A stretch of DNA of 64,000 nucleotides, taken from contig JACRJB010000025.1 of assembly GCA_016215605.1 (NCBI GenBank), positions 186,001-250,000 of the forward strand. The letters are read 5' to 3'. Position numbers and translations under genes: made by a program. Source of the stretch: Rhodopseudomonas palustris. GTDB lineage: Bacteria; Pseudomonadota; Alphaproteobacteria; Rhizobiales; Xanthobacteraceae. Below the pieces are notes generated by a model that saw only the letters and a list, made by a program, of their open reading frames with translations, ran no database searches and was not told the DNA's origin. Below, one piece after another: positions 56,293 through 64,000 of the stretch; the stretch's first letter is position 1; each line of letters begins with the position of its first letter.

Positions 56293-58368
56293 CTACTCCG
56301 CCGCCGTCAGCATCTGTCCCGACGCGAGGCGGGAGCATTCCGCCATCACGGCGGAGGCCCGCGCGATCGGGTTGGTCATGTAGAAATCGGCAATCGCCGG
56401 CTTGAGCGGCGCCTTGTCGACGCTGCCGCCGGCGGCGGCGAGCGTGCGCACGGCGCCGGCGTCACCGGCCTCGATCTGGTCGACCCGCATCAGATGCGGC
56501 ACGGCGGCGAAGATCGCCTTGCGCAGCGCCGCCAGCGAATCGTAGGGCAGCTTCTGGCCGAGCGCGTCCGACAGCGCCCGGATGATCGACCAGTCCTCGC
56601 GCGCCTCGCCCGGCGGGAACGACGCGCGGTTGGCGATCTGCACCCGGCCCTCGGTGTTGACGTAGATGCCCGACTTCTCGGTATAGGCCGCGCCCGGCAG
56701 GATGACGTCGGCGCGATGCGCGCCGCGGTCGCCATGGGTGCCGATATAGACCACGAAGGCGCCGTCCGGCAGCTTCACCTCGTCGGCGCCGAGCGAGAAC
56801 AGCACGTCGACCGCGCCGGCGGTGCTCATCTGCGCCGCGTCGATGCCGTCGGTGCCCGGCACGAAGCCGATGTCCAGCGCGCCGACGCTGGAGGCCGCCG
56901 GGTGCAGCACGGCGAAGCCGTTCCAGCCGTCCTTCAGCGCGCCGACATCGACCGCGAGCTTGGCGGCCGCCGCCAGCAGCGCCGCGCCGTCGCGGCGCGA
57001 GGTCGCAGCCGCGCCGATCAGCACGATCGGGTTCTTGGCGTTCTTCAGCGTCTCGGCGAACGAATGCTTGCCCGACGCGATGTCAGCCAGCGTGTCGGCG
57101 CCGGCGCCGAGATACTCGGTCGGATAGGTCAGATCGGCCTGCTCGCCGATCACGCCGATCGGCAGGCCGCCGGCGCGCCAGCGCTTGCGGATGCGGGCGT
57201 TGAGGATCGCCGCTTCCTTGCGCGGGTTGGAGCCGATGATCAGCAGCGCGTCGGCCTGTTCGATGCCGGCGATGGTCGGATTGAAGATGTAGGACGCCCG
57301 CCCCGCCTTCGGGTCGAACGACGCGACGTTCTGCGCCGCCAGGTTCGACGAGCCGAGCGCCGCCAGCAATTGCTTGAGCGCGAACATCTCCTCGACCGCG
57401 GCGAGATCGCCGGCGATCGCGCCGATCTTGTTGCCATTGACGCCGGCGAGCTTCGCCTTGATCGCCGCGAACGCTTCCGGCCAGCTCGCCGGACGCAGCT
57501 TGCCGCCGTCACGGACGTAAGGCCGGTCGAGCCGCTGGGTGCGCAGCCCGTCGATGACGTGGCGGGTCTTGTCGGAGATCCACTCCTCGTTGATCGCCTC
57601 GTTGACGCGCGGCAGGATCCGCATCACCTCGCGGCCGCGGGTGTCGACCCGGATCGCCGAGCCGACGCCGTCCATGACGTCGACCGACTGGGTCTTGCCG
57701 AGCTCCCAGGGCCGCGCCGCGAACGCGTACGGCTTCGAGGTCAGCGCGCCCACCGGGCAGATGTCGACCAGATTGCCCTGCAGCTCCGAGGTCAGCGCAT
57801 TCTCGAGATAGGTGGTGATCTCCATGTCCTCGCCGCGGCCGGTCGCGCCCATCTCCGGCACGCCGCAGACTTCGGCGGCGAAGCGCACGCAGCGGGTGCA
57901 CTGGATGCAGCGGGTCATCGAGGTCTTGACCAGCACGCCGAGATACTTGTCCTCGACCGCGCGCTTGTTCTCGGCGAACCGGCTGGTGTCGACGCCGTAG
58001 CCCATCGCCTGATCCTGCAGGTCGCACTCGCCGCCCTGATCGCAGATCGGGCAGTCGAGCGGATGGTTGATCAGCAGGAACTCCATCACGCCCTCGCGGG
58101 CCTTCTTCACCATCGGAGACTTGGTGTTGATCTCCGGCGGTTCGCCGTTCGGGCCGGGCCGGCAATCGCGCACGCCCCAGGCGCAGCTCGCCACCGGCTT
58201 CGGCGTGCCCTTGAGCTCGACCAGACACATCCGGCAGTTGCCGGCGATCGACAGCCGCTCGTGATAACAGAACCGCGGAATCTCCGCGCCGGCCGACTCG
58301 CAGGCCTGCAGCAGGGTGTATTCCGGCGGAACCTCGACTTCCTTGCCGTCGACGATGATCTTGATCAT
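56293..58368 (-). CDS. nuoG: NADH-quinone oxidoreductase subunit G
   Basis: A 691-residue iron-sulfur subunit. The N-terminal 2Fe-2S domain has FCYHERLSIAGNCRMCLVE, the next 4Fe-4S sites are DCPICDQGGECDLQDQ and RCIQCTRCVRFAAEVC, and a further set surrounds GNLVDICPVGALTSKP. The molybdopterin-like C-terminal domain is present without cofactor. The order F-(69 aa)-G-H is interrupted only by the small coiled-coil gene at 58402-58611. Confidence 0.97.
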   Translation of the reverse strand: MIKIIVDGKEVEVPPEYTLLQACESAGAEIPRFCYHERLSIAGNCRMCLVELKGTPKPVASCAWGVRDCRPGPNGEPPEINTKSPMVKKAREGVMEFLLINHPLDCPICDQGGECDLQDQAMGYGVDTSRFAENKRAVEDKYLGVLVKTSMTRCIQCTRCVRFAAEVCGVPEMGATGRGEDMEITTYLENALTSELQGNLVDICPVGALTSKPYAFAARPWELGKTQSVDVMDGVGSAIRVDTRGREVMRILPRVNEAINEEWISDKTRHVIDGLRTQRLDRPYVRDGGKLRPASWPEAFAAIKAKLAGVNGNKIGAIAGDLAAVEEMFALKQLLAALGSSNLAAQNVASFDPKAGRASYIFNPTIAGIEQADALLIIGSNPRKEAAILNARIRKRWRAGGLPIGVIGEQADLTYPTEYLGAGADTLADIASGKHSFAETLKNAKNPIVLIGAAATSRRDGAALLAAAAKLAVDVGALKDGWNGFAVLHPAASSVGALDIGFVPGTDGIDAAQMSTAGAVDVLFSLGADEVKLPDGAFVVYIGTHGDRGAHRADVILPGAAYTEKSGIYVNTEGRVQIANRASFPPGEAREDWSIIRALSDALGQKLPYDSLAALRKAIFAAVPHLMRVDQIEAGDAGAVRTLAAAGGSVDKAPLKPAIADFYMTNPIARASAVMAECSRLASGQMLTAAE

Positions 58369-58401
58369 ATCGTTCCAGTCACTCTCATAGTCGGCGAACG
58401 A

Positions 58402-58611
58402 TCAGTGCGGCTGATCGGATAGTTCGAGACGACGCTCGATCCGATCGACTCGTTCTTCCAGGCGATCGAGCCGGCGGTTGACGCCAGCCAGACCTCCCTC
58501 CACTCCAGTCAGTCGGACCTTCACGTCCCGCAGATCGTCCGCCATGCGTTCGGTACGCTGGTCGATCTTGCGAAGCATCGCGAGCAGGAGATTGTCCGGA
58601 CCCTGTTCCAT
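58402..58611 (-). CDS. Small coiled-coil protein inside the nuo operon
   Basis: A 69-residue acidic/basic helical protein (MEQGPDNLLLAMLRKID at its start). From about residue 17 to 65 it shows heptad repeats (LTGVEGGLAGVNRRLDRLEE and VDRIERRLEL), predicting a coiled coil. It lies 9 bases after nuoF and 33 before nuoG, so it is co-transcribed. It resembles short DUF-type coiled-coil proteins scattered in alphaproteobacteria. It could be an accessory factor of complex I or an unrelated insertion; no function is known. Confidence 0.72.
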   Translation of the reverse strand: MEQGPDNLLLAMLRKIDQRTERMADDLRDVKVRLTGVEGGLAGVNRRLDRLEERVDRIERRLELSDQPH

Positions 58612-58620
58612 TTCGACCCC

Positions 58621-59946
58621 CTACTCCGCCGCGACCATGTGCGCCGGATCGAGCACGCCCTGATCGTCGAGCGTGGCCTTGCGCGAGAAATCGTCGATGC
58701 GGCGCTCGATCTCCGGACGGAAGGCGCGGATCAGGCCCTGGATCGGCCAGGCCGCGGCGTCGCCGAGCGCGCAGATGGTGTGGCCTTCGACCTGCTTGGT
58801 GACTTCCAGCAGCATGTCGATCTCGCGCTTGTGCGCGCGGCCGTGCACCATCCGGTCGAGCACGCGCCACATCCAGCCGGTGCCTTCGCGGCACGGCGTG
58901 CACTGGCCGCAGCTCTCGTGCTTGAAGAAATAGCTGATGCGGGCGATCGCGGCGACGACGTCGGTGGACTTGTCCATGACAATGACGCCGGCGGTGCCGA
59001 AGCTCGACTTCACCGCGCGGGTGCCGTCGAAATCCATGATCAGGTCCTGGCAGTCTGCCGCCGGGATCAGCGGGCACGACGCGCCGCCGGGAATGATCGC
59101 CAGCAGATTGTCCCAGCCGCCGCGGATGCCGCCGCCGTGCTTCTCGATCAGCTCGCGGAACGGAATGCTCATCGCCTCTTCGACGACGCAGGGCGTGTTG
59201 ACGTGGCCGGAGATGCCGTAGAGCTTGGTGCCGACGTTGTTCGGGCGGCCGATGCCGGCGAACCACGACGCGCCGCGGCGCAGGATGTCCGGCGCCACCG
59301 CGATCGACTCGACGTTGTTGACCGTGGTCGGGCAGCCGTACAGGCCGACATTGGCCGGGAACGGCGGCTTCAGCCGCGGCTGGCCCTTCTTGCCTTCGAG
59401 GCTCTCGAGCAACGCGGTCTCTTCGCCGCAGATATAGGCGCCGGCGCCGTGCGCGACGTAGAGGTCGAACGGCCAGCCGTGGACGTTGTCCTTGCCGATC
59501 AGCTTGGCCTCGTAGGCCTCATCGATCGCCGCCTGCAGATGCTCGCGCTCGCGGATGAACTCGCCGCGGACGTAGATGTAGCCGACATGGGCGCCCATCG
59601 CGCAGCCGGCGATCAGGCAGCCTTCGACCAGCGTGTGCGGATCGTGCCGCATGATCTCGCGGTCTTTGCAGGTGCCCGGCTCGGACTCGTCGGCGTTGAC
59701 GACGAGGTAGCTCGGCCGGCCGTCGGCATTGTCCTTCGGCATGAAGGACCATTTCAGACCGGTCGGGAAGCCGGCGCCGCCGCGGCCGCGCAGGCCCGAC
59801 GCCTTCATCTCGCTGATGATCCAGTCACGGCCCTTGTCGATGATCGCCTTGGTGCCTTCCCATTGGCCGCGACGGCGCGCGCCTTTGAGGCCCCAGTCGT
59901 CGAGCCCGTACAGGTTCCGGAAGATGCGGTCCTTGTCGTCCAGCAT
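58621..59946 (-). CDS. nuoF: NADH-quinone oxidoreductase subunit F
   Basis: A 441-residue NADH-binding subunit with FMN and cluster N3. The FMN loop is [20 protein letters not shown] (about residues 52-71). The NADH region is [20 protein letters not shown], and the 4Fe-4S motif is [19 protein letters not shown] with the fourth Cys in [12 protein letters not shown]. Length and order are normal. Confidence 0.97.
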   Translation of the reverse strand: MLDDKDRIFRNLYGLDDWGLKGARRRGQWEGTKAIIDKGRDWIISEMKASGLRGRGGAGFPTGLKWSFMPKDNADGRPSYLVVNADESEPGTCKDREIMRHDPHTLVEGCLIAGCAMGAHVGYIYVRGEFIREREHLQAAIDEAYEAKLIGKDNVHGWPFDLYVAHGAGAYICGEETALLESLEGKKGQPRLKPPFPANVGLYGCPTTVNNVESIAVAPDILRRGASWFAGIGRPNNVGTKLYGISGHVNTPCVVEEAMSIPFRELIEKHGGGIRGGWDNLLAIIPGGASCPLIPAADCQDLIMDFDGTRAVKSSFGTAGVIVMDKSTDVVAAIARISYFFKHESCGQCTPCREGTGWMWRVLDRMVHGRAHKREIDMLLEVTKQVEGHTICALGDAAAWPIQGLIRAFRPEIERRIDDFSRKATLDDQGVLDPAHMVAAE

Positions 59947-59964
59947 GGCTTGCGGCGTTCCCTG

Positions 59965-60180
59965 TCAGCGATTGGATTGCATGTAAGCGAGCCCGGCAGC
60001 GCATCCACCGAAGGTGAGCGCCCAGATCAGGCTCGATTCAAGTGTCGCACTCAACGCGTAGCGCTGCAGCAGAAAAATGAATCCGGCAGCGACCACCGCG
60101 TGCATCGCGATATAGACCGGCTGGCGCATCGTTTCGGCCCTCTCGACGCGGCCCAAGGCCGCTTTGTTCGGCGCGGTCAT
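59965..60180 (-). CDS. Small membrane protein between nuoE and nuoF
   Basis: A 71-residue protein with two hydrophobic stretches: residues 22-40 ([20 protein letters not shown]) and 50-66 ([18 protein letters not shown]). Its ATG overlaps the nuoE stop (ATGA), so translation is coupled, and it ends 18 bases before nuoF. No family is recognised. It could be an assembly helper or supernumerary subunit of complex I, but nothing beyond context supports that. Confidence 0.75.
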   Translation of the reverse strand: MTAPNKAALGRVERAETMRQPVYIAMHAVVAAGFIFLLQRYALSATLESSLIWALTFGGCAAGLAYMQSNR

Positions 60181-60929
60181 GATGGCGGGTTCTTTTCGCT
60201 GGCGTCCGCAGCCGGCGCTTTCGGCGCCGGGCGTTCCTGAACATTCGCCGCCTCGGTCGCCTTCTTCGGCTCCTGATCGGTCAGCGCCGGACCGTCATGG
60301 GTGTCGGTGGCGACGTTGATACCACCGTGCTTCAGCGTGGTCGGACCGGTACTCGGCGCAGCGTACTGACGGCCGTTCTGCGGACCGGGCTTCGGCGGGT
60401 TTCCGGCGGCGAAACCGTCGAGCACCTTGTTGAGGCTCTCCGGCGTGAGATCCTCGTAGGTATCCTTCCAGATCTGCACCATCGGGGCGTTGACGCAGGC
60501 GCCAGCGCACTCGACCTCTTCCCACGAGAAGTCGCCGTCGGCGGAGAGGTGGAACGGATCGTGATGGATGCGGCTCTTGCAGACCTCGATCAGCTCGCCG
60601 GCGCCGCGCAGCCGGCACGGCGTGGTGCCGCAGACCTGGACGTGCGCCTTTTTACCGACCGGATTGAGCTGGAACATCGTGTAGAAGGTCGCGACTTCGA
60701 GCGCGCGGATGTGCGGCATCTCCAGCATGTCGCTGATCGCGCGGATCGCCGCTTCCGGCAGCCAGCCGCCGCACTGCTCCTGCGCCCGCCACATGATCGC
60801 GATCACCGCCGAGAACTGGCGGCCGGGCGGGTATTTGGTGATCTCGCGCTTCGCCCAGGCGAGGTTTTCCTCGGTGAAGGCGAAGCTCTCGGGTTGCAGC
60901 TCCTTGGGAGCCAGACGACGAACGGACAT
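60177..60929 (-). CDS. nuoE: NADH-quinone oxidoreductase subunit E with C-terminal tail
   Basis: A 250-residue thioredoxin-fold 2Fe-2S subunit (cluster N1a). The four cysteines are in [15 protein letters not shown] and [15 protein letters not shown]. The core ends near residue 175. The remaining ~75 residues (from [13 protein letters not shown]) are polar, Pro/Ala/Lys-rich and probably disordered, longer than E. coli NuoE. It follows the FkbM methyltransferase gene by 2 bases. Confidence 0.96.
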   Translation of the reverse strand: MSVRRLAPKELQPESFAFTEENLAWAKREITKYPPGRQFSAVIAIMWRAQEQCGGWLPEAAIRAISDMLEMPHIRALEVATFYTMFQLNPVGKKAHVQVCGTTPCRLRGAGELIEVCKSRIHHDPFHLSADGDFSWEEVECAGACVNAPMVQIWKDTYEDLTPESLNKVLDGFAAGNPPKPGPQNGRQYAAPSTGPTTLKHGGINVATDTHDGPALTDQEPKKATEAANVQERPAPKAPAADASEKNPPS

Positions 60930-60931
60930 GA

Positions 60932-61903
60932 TCAGTTTCTCATCGCGCGTTTGGCCGCGCTCGCATTCAGATTTTCGATCCGGGACTGCCAGAACGCGCT
61001 CGCAGTGCCGACGACGTTGTAGCCGACATTCGACGCGACCTTGATGCGGTCGAGGATGGACAGGTCGACGACGGCCTCGAACCGGTTGCTGCCGGGGTCG
61101 TAGACCACCAGCTTCAGCGGCGTGTGGTCGAGGATGAAGCGCGACACGGTGTGATCGCGATCGCTGCCGTGCTCCTCGCAGAGGATGGCGGTGTCTTCCT
61201 TCAGCAGCCGCTCGCCGCCGCGGATCGCGTCGATCTCGACGCCTTCGACGTCGAGCTTGACCAGATACTTGCCGCCGACGGCGATCTTGCCGTCGTCGAG
61301 CAGATCGTCGAGCCGCATCACCGGAACGTCCTCACCGGCGGCGTCGGACTTGCCGACGATGCTGAACGCCTCGTGCTTGGTGCCGGACAGCCGCGCGGTG
61401 CCGCGGGCGGCGCCGATCGCGCATTTCATCGTCTCGAAGCGATTGCCGTTGACCCGGGCGTTGTGCGTCAGCCGGGCGAAATTGTCGCGCGACGGCTCGA
61501 TCGCGATCGCGCGGTGCGCGCCGAACGGCTTGCTCGATACCAGCACCGACCAGTAGCCGTAATTGGCGCCGCAATCGACCAGCGTGTAGTCGACGTCGAC
61601 GGAATCCGCGAACAGCAGATCGAGCTCGATCTCGTAGCGATACGAGCGTTCGAGCAGCTTGCTCCAGTAGCCGTCGGCGTACGGGAACACGAAGGTCGCG
61701 TCGGGATTGAGCTTGATGGCAATGTCGCGCTGCGGCAGCGCCTTGCGCATCAAATTCGCCGCGGCGTTGTAGCCGCGATACGAGAACGTCGAGGACACCC
61801 GTGCGCCCATCACCAGCGCGTACGCCGCCGCCCGCTCGAGGGCGGTTGCGCCCTCGAGCGCGCCGGTGGCGCGGTCGAACTGGATGGGCGGAGGCGCGAT
61901 CAC
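60932..61903 (-). CDS. FkbM-family SAM-dependent methyltransferase inserted in nuo operon
   Basis: A 323-residue Rossmann-fold methyltransferase of the FkbM family. SAM motif I is [14 protein letters not shown] (about residues 108-121). Next come [14 protein letters not shown] and the FkbM-type [16 protein letters not shown] near residue 222. The GTG start at 61903 overlaps the nuoD stop (GTGA), and nuoE begins 2 bases after its end, so it is wholly integrated into the operon. FkbM enzymes usually O-methylate sugars or polyketides. The substrate here is unknown; no membrane helix is evident. This gene is not part of standard complex I operons. Confidence 0.88.
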   Translation of the reverse strand: MIAPPPIQFDRATGALEGATALERAAAYALVMGARVSSTFSYRGYNAAANLMRKALPQRDIAIKLNPDATFVFPYADGYWSKLLERSYRYEIELDLLFADSVDVDYTLVDCGANYGYWSVLVSSKPFGAHRAIAIEPSRDNFARLTHNARVNGNRFETMKCAIGAARGTARLSGTKHEAFSIVGKSDAAGEDVPVMRLDDLLDDGKIAVGGKYLVKLDVEGVEIDAIRGGERLLKEDTAILCEEHGSDRDHTVSRFILDHTPLKLVVYDPGSNRFEAVVDLSILDRIKVASNVGYNVVGTASAFWQSRIENLNASAAKRAMRN

Positions 61904-63120
61904 CGATCGACCTCTCCGAACACGATGTCGAGCGAACCGAGGATCGCCGAGACGTCGGCGAGCAGATGGCCGCGGCAGATGAAGTCCATCGCCTGCAGAT
62001 GCGCGAAGCCCGGCGCGCGGATCTTGCACTTGTACGGCTTGTTGCTGCCGTCCGAGACCAGATACACGCCGAACTCGCCCTTCGGCGCCTCGACCGCGAC
62101 GTAGACCTCGCCTTCCGGCACGCGGAAGCCTTCGGTGTAGAGCTTGAAGTGATGGATCAGCGATTCCATCGAACGCTTCATCTCGCCGCGGCGCGGCGGG
62201 AAGATCTTGTTGTCGTCGACCGCGACGCGGCCCTGGCCGGCGGGCTCGCGCAGCTTGGCGATGCACTGCTTCATGATCTTGACCGACTGCCGCATCTCTT
62301 CGACGCGGATGCAGTAGCGGTCGTAGCAGTCGCCGTTCTTGCCGATCGGAACGTCGAAATCCATCTCGGCGTAGCATTCGTAGGGCTGCGATTTGCGCAG
62401 GTCCCAGGCGGCGCCCGAGCCGCGCACCATCACGCCGGAGAAGCCCCACTCCCACGCCTGCTCCAGCGTCACCACGCCGATGTCGACGTTGCGCTGCTTG
62501 AAGATGCGGTTGTTGGTCAGCAGCGTCTCGAGATCGTCGACCGTCTGGATGAAGTTGTCACACCAGGTGTCGATGTCGGCGACCAGCTGCGGCGGCAGGT
62601 CCTGGTGGACGCCGCCGACGCGGAAATACGCGGCGTGCATCCGGCTGCCGGAGGCGCGCTCGTAGAACATCATCAGCTTTTCGCGTTCCTCGAAGCCCCA
62701 CAGCGGCGGCGTCAGCGCGCCGACGTCCATCGCCTGCGTGGTGACGTTGAGGAGATGCGACAGGATGCGGCCGATCTCGCAATACAGCACGCGGATCAGC
62801 TGGGCGCGGCGCGGCACTTCGATGCCGAGCAGCTTCTCCGCCGCGAGGCAGAACGCGTGCTCCTGATTCATCGGCGCGACGTAGTCGAGCCGGTCGAAAT
62901 ACGGGATCGCCTGTAGATAGGTCTTCTGCTCGATCAGCTTCTCGGTGCCGCGATGCAACAGGCCGATATGCGGATCGACCCGTTCGACCACCTCGCCGTC
63001 GAGCTCCAACACCAGCCGGAGCACGCCGTGCGCGGCCGGATGCTGCGGCCCGAAATTGATCGTGAAGTTGCGCAGGCCCGGGGCCGAGCCTTCGTGAGCG
63101 GCGACGGCGGCATCAGCCAT
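61900..63120 (-). CDS. nuoD: NADH-quinone oxidoreductase subunit D
   Basis: A 406-residue 49-kDa-type subunit lining the quinone site. Diagnostic segments are [21 protein letters not shown] ([14 protein letters not shown], with the quinone-binding His), [31 protein letters not shown] and [20 protein letters not shown]. It is followed immediately by the FkbM gene through a 4-base overlap. Confidence 0.97.
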   Translation of the reverse strand: MADAAVAAHEGSAPGLRNFTINFGPQHPAAHGVLRLVLELDGEVVERVDPHIGLLHRGTEKLIEQKTYLQAIPYFDRLDYVAPMNQEHAFCLAAEKLLGIEVPRRAQLIRVLYCEIGRILSHLLNVTTQAMDVGALTPPLWGFEEREKLMMFYERASGSRMHAAYFRVGGVHQDLPPQLVADIDTWCDNFIQTVDDLETLLTNNRIFKQRNVDIGVVTLEQAWEWGFSGVMVRGSGAAWDLRKSQPYECYAEMDFDVPIGKNGDCYDRYCIRVEEMRQSVKIMKQCIAKLREPAGQGRVAVDDNKIFPPRRGEMKRSMESLIHHFKLYTEGFRVPEGEVYVAVEAPKGEFGVYLVSDGSNKPYKCKIRAPGFAHLQAMDFICRGHLLADVSAILGSLDIVFGEVDR

Positions 63121-63140
63121 GGGACAAGCTCCGAAGATGG

Positions 63141-63170
63141 GCGAGTAGCGAATGGCGAATAGCGAATGGG
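63141..63170. repeat. Short tandem AGCGAATGG-type repeat in the nuoC-nuoD spacer
   Basis: The spacer reads GCGAGTAGCGAATGGCGAAT then AGCGAATGGG, three or four imperfect GCGAAT-x units. It may come from replication slippage. No regulatory role is evident. Confidence 0.5.
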
Positions 63171-63171
63171 A

Positions 63172-63786
63172 TCACGGCTTCACCCCTGCCTTCTCGTCAC
63201 CCGGCAGGATCGGATAGTCCGCGCCTTCCCACGGCGACAAGAAGTCGAACTTGCGGAATTCCTGGTTGAGCCGCACCGGCTCGTAGACCACCCGCTTCTG
63301 GTCGTCGTCGTAGCGGACCTCGACGAAGCCGGTGAGCGGGAAATCCTTGCGCAGCGGATGGCCGTCGAAGCCGTAGTCGGTCAGCAGCCGGCGCATGTCG
63401 GGATGGCCGGTGATGACGATGCCGTACAGATCGTAGACCTCGCGCTCGAACCAGTCGGTGCCCGGAAACACGTCGATGATCGACGGCACCATCGTGGTCT
63501 CGCCGACCTCGGCGCGCAGCCGAATGCGCGCGTTCAGCGTCGGCGACAGGAAGTGGTAGACCAGATCGAACCGCGGCACCCGGCCGGGATAGTCGACCGC
63601 GGTGACGTCGACGATGTTGACGAAGCGGCAGCGCGGATCGTCACGCAGGAAGCGCGCGACCTCCACCACCTTCGCGGCGTCGATCGTCACCGTCAGCTGG
63701 CCGTACGCGACCGCGTGCCCGATCGCGGCGCCCGGCAAGGCGCCGACGATCGTCTGACCCAGGGTGTCGAGCCCGTTGTCGTCCAT
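63172..63786 (-). CDS. nuoC: NADH-quinone oxidoreductase subunit C
   Basis: A 204-residue 30-kDa-type subunit. The signature ERE(V/A)YDLYGI is present as [20 protein letters not shown], followed by [18 protein letters not shown] and [15 protein letters not shown]. Separate from nuoD (no C-D fusion). Confidence 0.97.
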   Translation of the reverse strand: MDDNGLDTLGQTIVGALPGAAIGHAVAYGQLTVTIDAAKVVEVARFLRDDPRCRFVNIVDVTAVDYPGRVPRFDLVYHFLSPTLNARIRLRAEVGETTMVPSIIDVFPGTDWFEREVYDLYGIVITGHPDMRRLLTDYGFDGHPLRKDFPLTGFVEVRYDDDQKRVVYEPVRLNQEFRKFDFLSPWEGADYPILPGDEKAGVKP

Positions 63787-63816
63787 GAAGCAGCTTTCTT
63801 CTTCAGCGTTCGCGGT

Positions 63817-64000
63817 TCAGCGTTCGATCGTGCCGGTCCGACGGATCTTCTTCTGCAGCAGCATCACGCCGTACAGCAGGGCTTCTGCGGTCGGCGGGCA
63901 TCCCGGCACGTAGATGTCGATCGGGACGATGCGGTCGCAGCCGCGCACCACGGAGTACGAATAGTGATAATAGCCGCCGCCGTTGGCGCAGGATCCCATC
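63817..64000 (-). CDS. nuoB: NADH-quinone oxidoreductase subunit B (C-terminal part only)
   Basis: The window ends inside this gene; about 60 C-terminal codons are seen. The two cysteines of cluster N2 that fall in this part are present in [16 protein letters not shown] and [15 protein letters not shown]. The N-terminus with the tandem-Cys motif lies beyond base 64000. The spacer to nuoC repeats TTCAGCGTTCG twice (63802-63826 region). Confidence 0.95.
   Translation of the reverse strand, partial: MGSCANGGGYYHYSYSVVRGCDRIVPIDIYVPGCPPTAEALLYGVMLLQKKIRRTGTIER

Noticed and set aside
55183-58422. A 1079-codon plus-strand frame opposite nuoG-nuoH-nuoI.
   Set aside because: Antisense shadow of three real genes; Arg/Asp/His-rich without motifs or ribosome-binding site.

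Overview
The window is about 64 kb of GC-rich (roughly two-thirds G+C) alphaproteobacterial chromosome. Gene content and order point to the Nitrobacteraceae/Bradyrhizobiaceae, most like Rhodopseudomonas palustris. The markers are lexA with a GTTC-N7-GTTC-type SOS box, a short ProRS, GlnRS beside GluRS, DUF3551 paralogues, and Rhizobiales-type palindromic REP elements. Species assignment is inference from protein character, not from a search. There are no rRNA or tRNA genes, insertion sequences, prophage or CRISPR. Almost all of the DNA is conserved core genome.

Layout. (1) 1-5 kb is mixed: a 5'-truncated Hsp20 gene, a PilZ protein, a MotB-like protein, a HAD hydrolase, a thioesterase, a small membrane protein and moeA. 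(2) 5-13 kb holds lexA with its own SOS box, comEC without a nuclease domain, divergent glnS and gltX, and citrate synthase with a strong terminator followed by a REP element and a Tat-exported deaminase. (3) 14-29 kb is the envelope and translation cluster read right to left: rpsB-tsf-pyrH-frr-uppS-cdsA-dxr-rseP-bamA-lpxD-fabZ-lpxA-lpxI-lpxB. It joins ribosome function, isoprenoid and phospholipid synthesis, outer-membrane assembly and lipid A synthesis. (4) 29-40 kb contains a caspase-fold protein with both catalytic residues replaced, dnaE, a 32-codon membrane microprotein gene behind two SOS boxes, two tandem DUF3551 genes, lolD-lolC and proS. (5) 40-45 kb is a copper operon (DUF2946, PCu(A)C, YcnI, CopC-CopD fusion) followed by pncB. 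(6) 45-64 kb is a complex I operon running leftward from nuoB, truncated by the window edge, to nuoN. It continues into birA, rnj, methylmalonyl-CoA epimerase and a DUF1467 gene. Three non-canonical genes are embedded in it: an FkbM methyltransferase between nuoD and nuoE, a 71-aa membrane protein between nuoE and nuoF, and a 69-aa coiled-coil protein between nuoF and nuoG.

The two most interesting items are small. One is the 32-aa membrane protein at 35693-35791, just upstream of dnaE, with two perfect tandem LexA sites over its promoter; it looks like a SidA-type SOS division inhibitor. The other is the DUF2946 frame at 43034-43411, which carries a CXXC and a C-terminal RAPP motif ahead of the copper operon; it looks like a CruR-type copper-sensing upstream ORF.

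The dense head-to-tail packing, with many 1-4 base stop/start overlaps (lpxD/fabZ, lpxI/lpxB, uppS/cdsA, nuoJ/nuoK, nuoD/FkbM, nuoE/71-aa, YcnI/CopCD), indicates long translationally coupled operons.
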